Shown piece after piece: positions 45,000 through 53,009 of a stretch of 64,000 nucleotides of DNA; within the stretch, counting starts at the first letter, position 1, and every line of letters begins with the position of its first letter. The stretch lies in NCBI GenBank assembly GCA_963976815.1, contig CAXBLU010000006.1:62001-126000 (forward strand), written 5' to 3'. The notes under the pieces are model-generated. The model was not told the origin of the DNA. It saw only the letters and a list, made by a program, of their open reading frames with translations, and did no database searches. A program made the translations under genes and the position numbers. The stretch comes from JAHRVQ01 sp963976815 (GTDB lineage Bacteria; Pseudomonadota; Gammaproteobacteria; Pseudomonadales; Azotimanducaceae).

Positions 45000-45077
45000 G
45001 AAAGTAAGCCCGGAAAGTAAGACTGAAAACTAAAATTGAAAAGTCCCCCTTGAACGCAGGGCTAGAAAATAGGACTA
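45000..45077. repeat. Degenerate 12-14-bp tandem repeat after dapF
   Basis: Six units beginning with GAA: GAAAGTAAGCCCG (45000), GAAAGTAAGACT, GAAAACTAAAATT, GAAAAGTCCCCCTT, GAACGCAGGGCTA and GAAAATAGGACTA (ending 45077). The match is loose after the first two copies, but the phasing fits the other gene-end arrays. Confidence 0.5.
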
Positions 45078-45103
45078 CAAAGAACAACAAAAATGGGAAA
45101 ACC

Positions 45104-45805
45104 ATGACCGCAAAAAAGCAACCAAAAGAAATTGTCGTTGAGGCCTCAGCGGTTAAAGCCTACCTCGAAGCAAACCCAGATTTTTTTGTTGAAAATGACG
45201 ACCTACTCACAACTCTAATCCTGCCCCACGGTGAAGGTGGATCCATCTCGTTAGTCGAGCGGCAAGTTGCCGTACTTCGGGACCGCAATAAAGATTCCCG
45301 CAATCAACTAGATGAGTTTGTCAAAACCGCCACCCATAACGATAACGTCTTCAAGAAATGCCAATATATGATCCTCGGCCTAATTGAAGCCGAGAATCAG
45401 GAAGACTTTCTCAAAAATATGGAGAAAGGTTTCAAGCGAGACTTCAAATCTAATGCCTACAGCTTAATGATATTTGGAGATACGCCCCGCCAGATCAATC
45501 ACTTCACCAGCGTGGTGACTCGAAGCTCAGCTAACGAGTTTGTCTCGTCATTGATCCGTAGCACCAAGCCCACCCTCGGCACACTCCGGCCCGCTGAACA
45601 GGATTTTCTGTTCCGACACCAGAGCGATAAGGTGAAATCAGCGGTTGTCATGTCAGTTCGTGAAGGTCGCGAACAGCTTGCTCTTTTAGCGATAGGCAGC
45701 TCCGATGCAAATTACTTTAAACCTGGCATGGGGACGCTGTTTATCGGTTTTATCGCCGACGCCCTGGCAAGACTCATCCCGCGGTTTATCACAAAGCCAA
45801 CTTGA
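45104..45805 (+). CDS. DUF484 family protein
   Basis: The 233-residue protein is the GAF-like DUF484 member found between dapF and xerC in gammaproteobacteria: VKAYLEANPDFFVENDDLL, SLVERQVAVLRDRN and a C-terminal GSSDANYFKPGMGTLFIGFI. Function unknown. ATG 45104 matches the family; a longer frame starts at 45050 in the repeat array. The last base of its TGA is the first base of the xerC start (TGATG). Confidence 0.85.
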   Translation: MTAKKQPKEIVVEASAVKAYLEANPDFFVENDDLLTTLILPHGEGGSISLVERQVAVLRDRNKDSRNQLDEFVKTATHNDNVFKKCQYMILGLIEAENQEDFLKNMEKGFKRDFKSNAYSLMIFGDTPRQINHFTSVVTRSSANEFVSSLIRSTKPTLGTLRPAEQDFLFRHQSDKVKSAVVMSVREGREQLALLAIGSSDANYFKPGMGTLFIGFIADALARLIPRFITKPT

Positions 45806-46716
45806 TGCTAACGACCGACGACCAGGTCAATGCTTTCCTAACTCACCTGAACCATGAGCGTGGACTTAGCCAGAACACCATTGAAAATTACAGCCGGGAT
45901 TTGCAAAATTTTGCATCATTTCTCGAGGTCGAAAATGTACCCTGGAAAAACGTCAGTAGTCACCATGTACGAGGGTTTGTCGCTGCGAGACATCGAAAAG
46001 GGGCTTCAGGTAAAAGTTTACAACGAGCCTTATCTGCCATTAGAACGTTCTTTCATTATCTCATCCGCGAACAGCACATCATCAACAACCCGGCCATAGA
46101 TATCGCAACGCCGAAGACAGCAAAAAAATTACCCCGTACTTTAGATCCAGATCAGGTATCGCAGCTCTTAGACTCCAAGGTATCAAGCTGGCACCATGTT
46201 CGAGATCACGCCATCATGGAATTATTTTATTCTTCTGGGCTGCGGCTAAGTGAACTTGTTGGTTCAAATATAGTGAGCGTTGATTTGGATGAATCGAACA
46301 TTCGAGTACTGGGCAAAGGCAGAAAAGAACGCATAGTGCCGGTTGGCCAACAGGCGAATCAGGCAATTGTTCAATGGTTGCGAGTACGAGCTAATTTACC
46401 AAAGAAGAACGCTCAGGTCCTAGACGATGAAGCACTTTTTTTAAGTGAAAATGGTAAGCGTCTCGGCCAGCGGTCTGTGCAAAACCGTGTTAAAGCCTGG
46501 GCACTAGAACGCGGCCTGCCGGGAAACTTACACCCCCATATGCTTCGTCATTCGTTTGCCAGTCATATTCTAGAATCTAGTCAGGACCTAAGGTCAGTAC
46601 AAGAATTGCTAGGCCACTCGGATATATCAACTACTCAGATTTACACGCATCTAGATTTTCAACATCTGGCAAATGTATACGATAAGGCTCATCCCAGAGC
46701 CCAGAAGAAACAATGA
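45805..46716 (+). CDS. xerC: Site-specific tyrosine recombinase XerC
   Basis: The 303-residue protein has the SAM-like N-terminal domain and the catalytic residues R in SSGLRLSEL, K in GKGRKERIVP, HxxR in HPHMLRHSF, H in LGHSDISTT and Y in TQIYTHLD. It resolves chromosome dimers at dif with XerD. ATG 45805 overlaps the previous stop codon. The HAD gene starts 8 bp downstream of its stop. Confidence 0.95.
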   Translation: MLTTDDQVNAFLTHLNHERGLSQNTIENYSRDLQNFASFLEVENVPWKNVSSHHVRGFVAARHRKGASGKSLQRALSAIRTFFHYLIREQHIINNPAIDIATPKTAKKLPRTLDPDQVSQLLDSKVSSWHHVRDHAIMELFYSSGLRLSELVGSNIVSVDLDESNIRVLGKGRKERIVPVGQQANQAIVQWLRVRANLPKKNAQVLDDEALFLSENGKRLGQRSVQNRVKAWALERGLPGNLHPHMLRHSFASHILESSQDLRSVQELLGHSDISTTQIYTHLDFQHLANVYDKAHPRAQKKQ

Positions 46717-46723
46717 GGCACGG

Positions 46724-47410
46724 ATGATTGACGTCATTGGATTTGATCTAGATGACACGCTCTGGGAGGTTGGGCCGATCATTATTCGGGCCGAGGCCAA
46801 ACTCAACAAATGGCTTGTAGATGCAGCGCCTGCACTCCAGTTCGATGTTATCAATATGCGAGAGTTGCGGCATGATATTCTTGTTAGATCGCCTGAGCTT
46901 GCAAAACAAATCACCGAGCTTCGTCGCCAGATCATCCTGACTGCCTTAACAAAGAGCAAGGTAGCCGACGCCGAATTGATAGCCAATCAGGCCATCGAAA
47001 TATTTCTAGCGGCTAGAAATGAAATTGATTTTTTTGATGGCGCTCTGGACGTCCTGGGCTCGCTCGCCACTGATTACCGGTTAGGCGCATTGAGCAACGG
47101 CAATGCTGACATCCATCGCATAGGTCTATCCCACCTATTCGATTTTGCTTTCTCAGCCGAGGACGTAGGCAAACCTAAACCTGATCCAGCGCTGTTTATC
47201 AAAGCACTTGAGCATACGGGGGTTGATCCCCATAAAATGGTGTATGTCGGTGACGACCCAGCGCTTGATGTTGATGCCGCCAATCTTGTTGGACTAAAAA
47301 CAGTCTGGCTAGATCACGGTAAAAAACCCGCGGGCGAGAGCAAACCCGATATCACGATCTACAACATTAAAGAATTGCCTGAAGCCATCAAAGCCCTGAA
47401 GGGTTTTTAG
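46724..47410 (+). CDS. HAD-family phosphatase (YigB-like)
   Basis: The 228-residue protein has the HAD motif I FDLDDTLW (nucleophile aspartate at residue 8), motif II LSNGNAD, and motifs III/IV KPKPDP and VGDDPALDVDAA. YigB-type enzymes hydrolyse FMN and sugar phosphates. ATG 46724 with GAGG upstream is preferred; longer starts run into xerC. It ends the lptM-lysA operon and overlaps thrC by four bases (TTAG). Confidence 0.87.
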   Translation: MIDVIGFDLDDTLWEVGPIIIRAEAKLNKWLVDAAPALQFDVINMRELRHDILVRSPELAKQITELRRQIILTALTKSKVADAELIANQAIEIFLAARNEIDFFDGALDVLGSLATDYRLGALSNGNADIHRIGLSHLFDFAFSAEDVGKPKPDPALFIKALEHTGVDPHKMVYVGDDPALDVDAANLVGLKTVWLDHGKKPAGESKPDITIYNIKELPEAIKALKGF

Positions 47411-48774
47411 ACCCCTTCAATCAGGGCTTTGATCGCAGCCACATCCGCGGCAAGCGTTTGTTTTCTAGTAGGTAAGTTTTTGAGAGCCTCTAGCGCAGGA
47501 TGTGTGACGTCAACATCCGGTAAAGCTGCCCTCATCACATCATCAAACTTGGCTGGGTGAGCTGTTGAAAGACTCACCATCGGCACCTCAGCATCCAAAT
47601 ATTGTTCTGCTATACATAGCCCAACTGCAGTATGAGGATCAGAGATGTACCGTTGATCTTTGTAGGTCGCTCTGATCTTGGCGAGCGTATCGTCATTGCT
47701 CACGGCCCCAGCGACAAAGGCTGCGTCAAAGCTTCGTGTATTAAAAGGTATTTCGGCTCTACCGGTCTCTAGAAACTTGTTCATAAATGTAGATACTCGC
47801 CCGCCATCTTCGCCGAGGGCAAAAAACAGGTACCGCTCAAAATTACTAGCAACTTGAATATCCATGGCTGGACTGTGAGTAAAGTTCACAGTCTGGCGTT
47901 CGTAGATTCCAGAGTTAAAGAACCGGGCGAGAATATCGTTAGCGTTTGTTGCAAGGACCAGGCGGCGAATCGGCAAGCCCATTTTTCTGGCTATATAGCC
48001 CGCAAAAATATTGCCAAAGTTTCCCGTTGGCACCGTTACATCGAATGCAGCGGGCGCACCAAGTTGGCCATAGGCTGAAAAGAAGTACACTACCTGGGCT
48101 AACACGCGGGCCCAGTTAACGGAGTTAACCGCCGCAAGGTTGTGTTGTTCTTTAAAAGGCAGGTCGGAAAAGATGGTTTTCATAATCTGCTGGCAATCAT
48201 CAAAGCTACCATCAATTCCGATATTGTGGACGTTATTGTCCAACACCGACGTCATTTGACGCTCTTGAAGGGGAGAGGTCTTGCCCTCCGGAAACATGAT
48301 AAAAATATCTATGTTTTCCTTACCCCGGATCCCAGCAATTGCGGCACTACCGGTATCACCGCTAGTGCCGCCGAGAATGCTGACTCGACTCTGACGTTCT
48401 GCCAGGATGAGTTCAAAGACATTGCCAAGAAACTGAAGCGCGACATCCTTGAAAGCCAGGGTTGGACCATGAAACAACTCAAGGACATGCACATCTCCGA
48501 CCTTCACCAGAGGTGTCACCAGGTCGTGGTCAAAAGTTGCGTAACTCTTTGCAACCAGCCCCGCCAGTACATCTCGAGGGATATCATTGATAAACCGCGA
48601 CATGATTTCCGTCGCTAGATCTTGATAACTTAGTTGGCTCAAGGCTGCTAGCTCGGAAGTAAGATCTGGAATCTCTTCGGGCACCAGCAATCCGCCATCG
48701 GAGGCCAGCCCCATCATCACAGCGTCTTTGAAGCTAATGCCAGTGACACCGCCCCGGGTGCTTTTATATTTCAT
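47407..48774 (-). CDS. thrC: Threonine synthase
   Basis: The 455-residue PLP enzyme converts O-phosphohomoserine to threonine. The PLP lysine is in HGPTLAFKDVALQFLGN; GGTSGDTGSAAI and VPTGNFGNIFAGY are also typical of the ThrC long form. thrB (homoserine kinase, 62.1 kb) is in the same window but far away, as in Pseudomonas; hom is absent. Confidence 0.96.
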   Translation of the reverse strand: MKYKSTRGGVTGISFKDAVMMGLASDGGLLVPEEIPDLTSELAALSQLSYQDLATEIMSRFINDIPRDVLAGLVAKSYATFDHDLVTPLVKVGDVHVLELFHGPTLAFKDVALQFLGNVFELILAERQSRVSILGGTSGDTGSAAIAGIRGKENIDIFIMFPEGKTSPLQERQMTSVLDNNVHNIGIDGSFDDCQQIMKTIFSDLPFKEQHNLAAVNSVNWARVLAQVVYFFSAYGQLGAPAAFDVTVPTGNFGNIFAGYIARKMGLPIRRLVLATNANDILARFFNSGIYERQTVNFTHSPAMDIQVASNFERYLFFALGEDGGRVSTFMNKFLETGRAEIPFNTRSFDAAFVAGAVSNDDTLAKIRATYKDQRYISDPHTAVGLCIAEQYLDAEVPMVSLSTAHPAKFDDVMRAALPDVDVTHPALEALKNLPTRKQTLAADVAAIKALIEGV

Positions 48775-48874
48775 AACGCAATGTGCCTTATCGAACGCTA
48801 GCGAACAAGGCGTGGATTATAGAAGCTTGAGGCCTGTGAATGAATTCCGATTTAGCATGCTGTAGATAACGGCT

Positions 48875-49072
48875 CTAGATAGGTCGTCCGCCATATTTAC
48901 TGACGGGTTTTGTTGGGGGGTCAGCTGTAACGTTTACTTCGACCTCAGTAATGGACCCGCCTCTGGATAAGAATGCCTCAATGTCCGAATCTAATTGCCC
49001 CCGAATTCGTTCCTTTGCGTTAAGGGTCTTGACGCTTTCTTCATCATCGACAATACGTTCAATAGTCGCCAT
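48875..49072 (-). CDS. sutA: SutA-like RNA polymerase-binding small protein
   Basis: The 65-residue protein ends EAFLSRGGSITEVEVNV and TADPPTKPVSKYGGRPI, closely resembling the C-terminus I recall for Pseudomonas aeruginosa SutA, which binds polymerase and adjusts transcription during slow growth. The long acidic N-terminus of Pseudomonas SutA is mostly missing here; only a short acidic start (IVDDEESVKTL) remains. It lies near glnK and yifB, also as in Pseudomonas. The ATG is followed by an intact frame; assignment rests on the tail motif. Confidence 0.7.
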   Translation of the reverse strand: MATIERIVDDEESVKTLNAKERIRGQLDSDIEAFLSRGGSITEVEVNVTADPPTKPVSKYGGRPI

Positions 49073-49154
49073 TTCTCGCCTCCGTTTGAGTTGGATTGAC
49101 GCTATTAGTTATAGCTGAGAATACCAATTAATCAATTTTGGTGCGGTTTCTAGA

Positions 49155-49183
49155 CAAAAAAAAAGGCCCCCGATTGGGAGCCT
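49155..49183 (-). terminator. Intrinsic terminator of torF
   Basis: On the minus strand AGGCTCCC pairs with GGGGGCCT around AATC, followed by nine T. It lies 23 bp after the torF stop; flanking A and T runs would let it work weakly in the other direction too. Confidence 0.9.
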
Positions 49184-49205
49184 TTTTTGATCAGCAAAAT
49201 CTAAA

Positions 49206-49862
49206 TTAGAAGGTTTTACCGAGTGTGAAAATCAGGGACTCTTCATTTTCACAGGAAGTACCGGCCAAATTGGCAGCCTGACAGATATCGTCGTCTGCAA
49301 AAATGGCTTCAACGCCAACATCAAAGTCAGCAATTGTTGTTCCGTAGCCAATCGCAATGTGAGACCCATCAAGATCGTCCCCAAACGAACCGTAGGTTCC
49401 ATAGAAGCCATTTTCCAGGGCAACTGTTAACGCGAGGTAGTCGTAGTCTTCGTCGAAGCCACCGAGGTTGTCGTGTTCACCGAAAGAGTATTCGAGTCCG
49501 AATACGCCATAACCAAGATTCAAGTTAATTTCTTCGTAGGTATCATCAAACTGATCACCTGTGTAGTAATAGCCTGTGAAGCCAAGACTCGCGGTAAATC
49601 CAGATTCGGTTTCAATTCCGTATCCAAAGTAACCGTCTATCTCGAGGCCATCACCGACATCAGCCGCCCAGGTACCTGCGTAGAATCCGCCTTGTTCGTA
49701 ATCCGCACCAGCACTGGCAGAAGAACTCTTCTGTACAAAGCCACGGAACACGTATTCAGACATATAGCCGATGTTATAAGACACTTCGGCTGAAGCATTT
49801 GTTGAGAACATTGCGCCGGCAACAAGTGTTGCAGCGGCGATTATTCGAGTCATAGATTTCAT
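49206..49862 (-). CDS. TorF-family putative porin (TIGR02001-like)
   Basis: Starting at ATG 49862 with AGGAG upstream gives 218 residues with a signal peptide (RIIAAATLVAGAMFSTNASA). The mature protein alternates beta strands with aromatic ends, e.g. VSYNIGYMSEYVFRGF at the front and SLIFTLGKTF at the end, typical of small outer-membrane barrels of this family. It has two cysteines near the C-terminus (DDICQAA, GTSCEN). An NtrC box and a sigma-54 promoter sit upstream, and glnK is the next gene. Confidence 0.8.
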   Translation of the reverse strand: MKSMTRIIAAATLVAGAMFSTNASAEVSYNIGYMSEYVFRGFVQKSSSASAGADYEQGGFYAGTWAADVGDGLEIDGYFGYGIETESGFTASLGFTGYYYTGDQFDDTYEEINLNLGYGVFGLEYSFGEHDNLGGFDEDYDYLALTVALENGFYGTYGSFGDDLDGSHIAIGYGTTIADFDVGVEAIFADDDICQAANLAGTSCENEESLIFTLGKTF

Positions 49863-49938
49863 GTGTTTTCTCCTCAATTGTTTTCGACAGCGAAAGTGAT
49901 GTGACTGACTCGCACCTACTCTTAGCTGACTATGAAAT

Positions 49939-49955
49939 AGCAAAGAGCAGGCCAA
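49939..49955 (-). promoter_or_regulatory. Sigma-54 promoter of torF
   Basis: TTGGCCTGCTCTTTGCT on the minus strand matches TTGGCAC-N5-TTGCW with correct spacing between the GG (-24) and GC (-12) pairs. It lies 77 bp upstream of the torF start. Confidence 0.8.
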
Positions 49956-50020
49956 TCTACATATCTTATTGAATAATAATGAAATATTGGGATTTGGCAG
50001 GCTTAACCGATAACACGAAC

Positions 50021-50035
50021 GCACCGACACGGTGC
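50021..50035. promoter_or_regulatory. NtrC box upstream of torF
   Basis: GCACC-GACAC-GGTGC is an exact match to the NtrC dyad GCACC-N5-GGTGC, 65 bp upstream of the -24/-12 element of torF. The rest of the 407-bp region between torF and glnK holds these sites and the glnK terminator only. Confidence 0.75.
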
Positions 50036-50212
50036 GTTCCACGCCCTCGACACCCCCTCCGCACTGTTTTATTGCGTAATTCTTCAGTCGCCCGGTTAAC
50101 GTTTAGTGCGTTGTTTCTGCGCCCGCGGGAATTTGCGTCAACAAAATTAAAATTCAAAACAGTGGTTGTCTTATCGTGGTGCAAAAGGCCCCGGGAGGAA
50201 AAGAATTTCAGG

Positions 50213-50239
50213 CAAAAAAAGAGGCGCATAAAGCGCCTC
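50213..50239 (-). terminator. Intrinsic terminator of glnK
   Basis: GAGGCGC and GCGCCTC (50221-50227 and 50233-50239) form a 7-bp stem with a T-run on the minus strand, 30 bp after the glnK stop. It separates glnK from torF, so each gene needs its own promoter. Confidence 0.9.
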
Positions 50240-50269
50240 TCGAATAGATCCATATTAGAGGAAGTTAAT

Positions 50270-50608
50270 CTATACGGCTTCACCGCCGGTTTCGCCGGTT
50301 CGTATACGTATAACATCATCCAGTGTGGTCACAAATATCTTGCCGTCCCCGACCTTGCCGGTGTTGGCAGCTGTCGTAATCGCTTCGATTACGCCATCCA
50401 GGTTTTCATCGGAAATTGCGACTTCAATTTTTACTTTAGGTAGAAAATCGATCACATATTCTGCACCACGATATAGCTCGGTATGTCCTTTCTGACGACC
50501 GAAGCCTTTAACCTCTGTCACGGTCATACCCTGAACGGATATTTCCGACAATGCTTCTCTTACATCGTCCAGCTTAAATGGTTTGATAATTGCTGTGACT
50601 AATTTCAT
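50270..50608 (-). CDS. glnK: Nitrogen regulatory P-II protein (GlnK/GlnB type)
   Basis: The 112-residue protein is a canonical P-II: KLVTAIIKPFKLDDVREAL, T-loop GFGRQKGHTELYRGAEYVID with the uridylylation site Y51, and B-loop TGKVGDGKIFV. It senses 2-oxoglutarate, ATP and ADP and controls NtrB, adenylyltransferase and AmtB. amtB, the usual partner, is not downstream; a TorF porin is. A sigma-54 promoter and NtrC sites lie upstream, which favours glnK over glnB. Confidence 0.95.
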   Translation of the reverse strand: MKLVTAIIKPFKLDDVREALSEISVQGMTVTEVKGFGRQKGHTELYRGAEYVIDFLPKVKIEVAISDENLDGVIEAITTAANTGKVGDGKIFVTTLDDVIRIRTGETGGEAV

Positions 50609-50780
50609 GTGTCCTCCATCTTCAGGATCATTTGGTTATGAATGTATCTAAATTGGCGTCGCTTTCCAATGCCGGGATAACTTACCACCTGCACTAGCAA
50701 CCCTTTACAGTTTTCTTTACCGGCGACCTACCATCAGCCACGTTTTTTTGTAGACTGTCGCTGTTACTGCTGGACTATAC

Positions 50781-50797
50781 AGCATCGACCATGCCAA
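50781..50797 (-). promoter_or_regulatory. Sigma-54 promoter of glnK
   Basis: TTGGCATGGTCGATGCT on the minus strand fits TTGGCAC-N5-TTGCW with the 10-base gap between GG and GC. Transcription would start near 50770, giving a leader of about 160 nt. Confidence 0.75.
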
Positions 50798-50852
50798 GTT
50801 CAGAATCTCACCAAAATTCAAGACCTTAGATAGGTTGGCCGCTATTTCATCC

Positions 50853-50931
50853 GCACCGCAAAGCACCCTTGTGGTGCAATCGCACCAGCATTGTTCCATA
50901 AGGGTGCGAAATCTGTACCGACACAAGCACC
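50853..50931. promoter_or_regulatory. Cluster of NtrC half-sites upstream of glnK
   Basis: GCACC occurs at 50853, 50863, 50882 and 50927 and its inverse GGTGC at 50873 and 50903. The pair 50863-50877 is a perfect GCACC-N5-GGTGC box; the others are spaced variably. The cluster begins 56 bp upstream of the glnK -24/-12 element, a standard enhancer position. It fills the 419-bp glnK-yifB gap, which shows no other gene. Confidence 0.7.
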
Positions 50932-51027
50932 AGAACAACCGATAAAAAAATGCTGGGGCAGATGTCCTACAACAATTGATGTGGGTCGAGTACATCACCG
51001 CAGACCTAATTAGCCCACGATTATCGG

Positions 51028-52533
51028 ATGACAGTTGCACAAACCTATTCCCGGGCTCAGGTCGGCGTAAATGCTCCTCTGGTTACGGTAGAAGCAGACA
51101 TTTCCTCCGGCCTGCCCCAGATCGTTATTGTTGGGCTGCCTGAAACCGCTGTGCGAGAAAGCAAAGATCGCGTTAAATCTGCACTCACCAACGCGGGGTT
51201 TACCCTTCCGTCCAGGCGAGTCACCATAAATCTCGCCCCGGCTGACTTACCAAAACAAGGCGGCCGTTATGATCTCGCCATAGCCCTTTGTGTGCTCGCG
51301 TCCTCTGAACAACTGGACGGTCATACAATTGCAAACAGGGAGTTCCTAGGTGAACTGGCGCTAGGTGGTGATCTCAGGGGCGTTAACGGCGTGCTCCCGG
51401 CAATTCTACATTGCGACCAGTCTAACAGAGAGCTCACGGTCCCCTTAGCAAATCAACCCGAAGCAAGTCTGGTGAATCAGGCTTCAGTTAATCTGGCGAC
51501 CTCTTTGACTGACGTCGTTGCTTATCTGAAGGGGGACAGAGAGACAAACGTACCCCAGCAAGCAATCCGGTCTCATCCACCCTCACCATTACTTTTGAGT
51601 GATATTAAAGGGCAGTATCTAGCAAAGCGGGCCTTGATTGTCGCCGCTGCGGGAGGCCACAACCTCCTGCTGGTGGGTCCGCCGGGCACAGGTAAGACAA
51701 TGCTTGCGAGCCGTCTGCCGGGTTTATTACCGCCCATGGAACAGAACGAGTCCCTGGAAGTAGCTGCTGTTCAGTCGGTATCCCGGTTTAGTTTTCAAGC
51801 ACAAAACTGGGGCACAAGACCCTTTCGTAATCCCCATCACACTGCATCCGGCGTTGCACTAGTGGGAGGCGGCAACCCCCCGTTACCTGGCGAGATCTCC
51901 CTTGCCCACCATGGCGTACTGTTTTTAGATGAATTACCTGAGTTTTCCCGCCACGTCCTGGAAGTCCTCCGGGAGCCGTTGGAGTCTGGCTCTATTGTCA
52001 TTAGTCGCGCCAACCATCAGGTGACCTATCCCGCGAGATTCCAAATGGTCTCAGCAATGAATCCGTGTCCCTGCGGATACTATGGAGATGAGGCGGGCCG
52101 GTGTAACTGCCGCAGCGATCAAATAGAAAGGTACAAAAGTAAAATATCAGGTCCACTCTTAGATCGGATTGATCTGCATGTGCAAGTACCGCCACTGCCA
52201 CGCGGGGCATTATCGAAATCAGCCCAAGACAGCGACACCGAACATTGGCTCGCGGTAGAGCAGATCTCTGACGCGAGAAAGCTCATGCTGAGAAAACGAG
52301 GCAAACTAAATGCGCACCTGTCAGGAAAAGAGTCTGAAAAATTCTGTCAGTTGGAAAAAAGCGAACGGAGAATGCTCGACAATGCCATGCAAAAACTCGG
52401 CTTATCAGCAAGAGGATATTTTAAAGTACTTAAGGTTGCGCGCACCCTGGCCGACTTGTCAGGAGAGGAAAAGCTGGGAGCGCCTCACTTAGCTGAGGCG
52501 CTTGCTTTTAGACGTACAAAGTCTGTTACTTAG
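51028..52533 (+). CDS. yifB: YifB family Mg-chelatase-like AAA ATPase (ComM)
   Basis: The 501-residue protein has the N-terminal ChlI-like domain (APLVTVEADISSGLPQIVIVGLPE), a Walker A VGPPGTGKTM, Walker B LFLDELPEF, and a C-terminal Mg-chelatase domain with the CPCGYYGD cysteines. The homologue ComM is a hexameric helicase that helps branch migration in natural transformation. Its 3' end overlaps the cytochrome c5 gene by 8 bp. Confidence 0.93.
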   Translation: MTVAQTYSRAQVGVNAPLVTVEADISSGLPQIVIVGLPETAVRESKDRVKSALTNAGFTLPSRRVTINLAPADLPKQGGRYDLAIALCVLASSEQLDGHTIANREFLGELALGGDLRGVNGVLPAILHCDQSNRELTVPLANQPEASLVNQASVNLATSLTDVVAYLKGDRETNVPQQAIRSHPPSPLLLSDIKGQYLAKRALIVAAAGGHNLLLVGPPGTGKTMLASRLPGLLPPMEQNESLEVAAVQSVSRFSFQAQNWGTRPFRNPHHTASGVALVGGGNPPLPGEISLAHHGVLFLDELPEFSRHVLEVLREPLESGSIVISRANHQVTYPARFQMVSAMNPCPCGYYGDEAGRCNCRSDQIERYKSKISGPLLDRIDLHVQVPPLPRGALSKSAQDSDTEHWLAVEQISDARKLMLRKRGKLNAHLSGKESEKFCQLEKSERRMLDNAMQKLGLSARGYFKVLKVARTLADLSGEEKLGAPHLAEALAFRRTKSVT

Positions 52534-52948
52534 ACTGTTCAACCATATAGTCAACAACAGCCTTAATGTCATCGTCAGAACAGGTAAAGCACATGCCCTT
52601 GGCTGGCATACCAGGTGGTAAACCGTGGATGCCGGAGTTGTATAGAACATCAATACCTTTAGCGATACGGGGTTCCCACGCACTAACATCACCTAGCTTT
52701 GGTGCCCCGGCAACGCCGATTGCATGACAGGTCGCACAGGTTTTTCCATAGGTGCCCTCGGCATCAAAACCGCCGGCAGCAGCAACCATTGTTGTCGCTC
52801 CAGCTTTTGCACAGTCCTGACCTTCGAGGCAAACTTCACCTACTTTTTTCAGCCGTTGCTCAATTTCGATTTCTGCGGTTCCCGCGGAGAGTGTGCCTCC
52901 AACGAGAGTGATCGCAATCATGATGACAAACTTCGCTATTCGATTCAC
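52526..52948 (-). CDS. Cytochrome c5-type monohaem cytochrome
   Basis: Starting at GTG 52948 gives 140 residues with a signal peptide (IAKFVIMIAITLVGGTLSAGTA) and one haem site CATCH, with a methionine ligand candidate in GMPAKGMCFTCSDDDI and a C-terminal YMVEQ helix, as in cytochromes c5. Two extra cysteines in the mature region (VCLEGQDC) may form a disulfide. It carries electrons in the periplasm. A longer frame exists but lacks a signal at its N-terminus. Confidence 0.85.
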   Translation of the reverse strand: MNRIAKFVIMIAITLVGGTLSAGTAEIEIEQRLKKVGEVCLEGQDCAKAGATTMVAAAGGFDAEGTYGKTCATCHAIGVAGAPKLGDVSAWEPRIAKGIDVLYNSGIHGLPPGMPAKGMCFTCSDDDIKAVVDYMVEQSK

Positions 52949-53009
52949 TTTTAATTCCCAATAGGGTGACAAAAAACGCGCGAATTGTACCTTAAACGTC
53001 CGCGCCTCA

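Noticed and set aside
49155..49183. Mobile-element terminal repeat
   Set aside because: The stem with poly-T is fully explained as the torF terminator; no transposase is nearby.
49966..50443. Reading frames on both strands between torF and glnK
   Set aside because: They overlap the NtrC box, the glnK terminator and the glnK gene in other frames and have arginine/cysteine-rich, non-protein-like composition.
50717..51040. 107-codon minus-strand frame upstream of glnK
   Set aside because: It covers the sigma-54 promoter and NtrC sites of glnK and resembles no protein family; it is likely chance.
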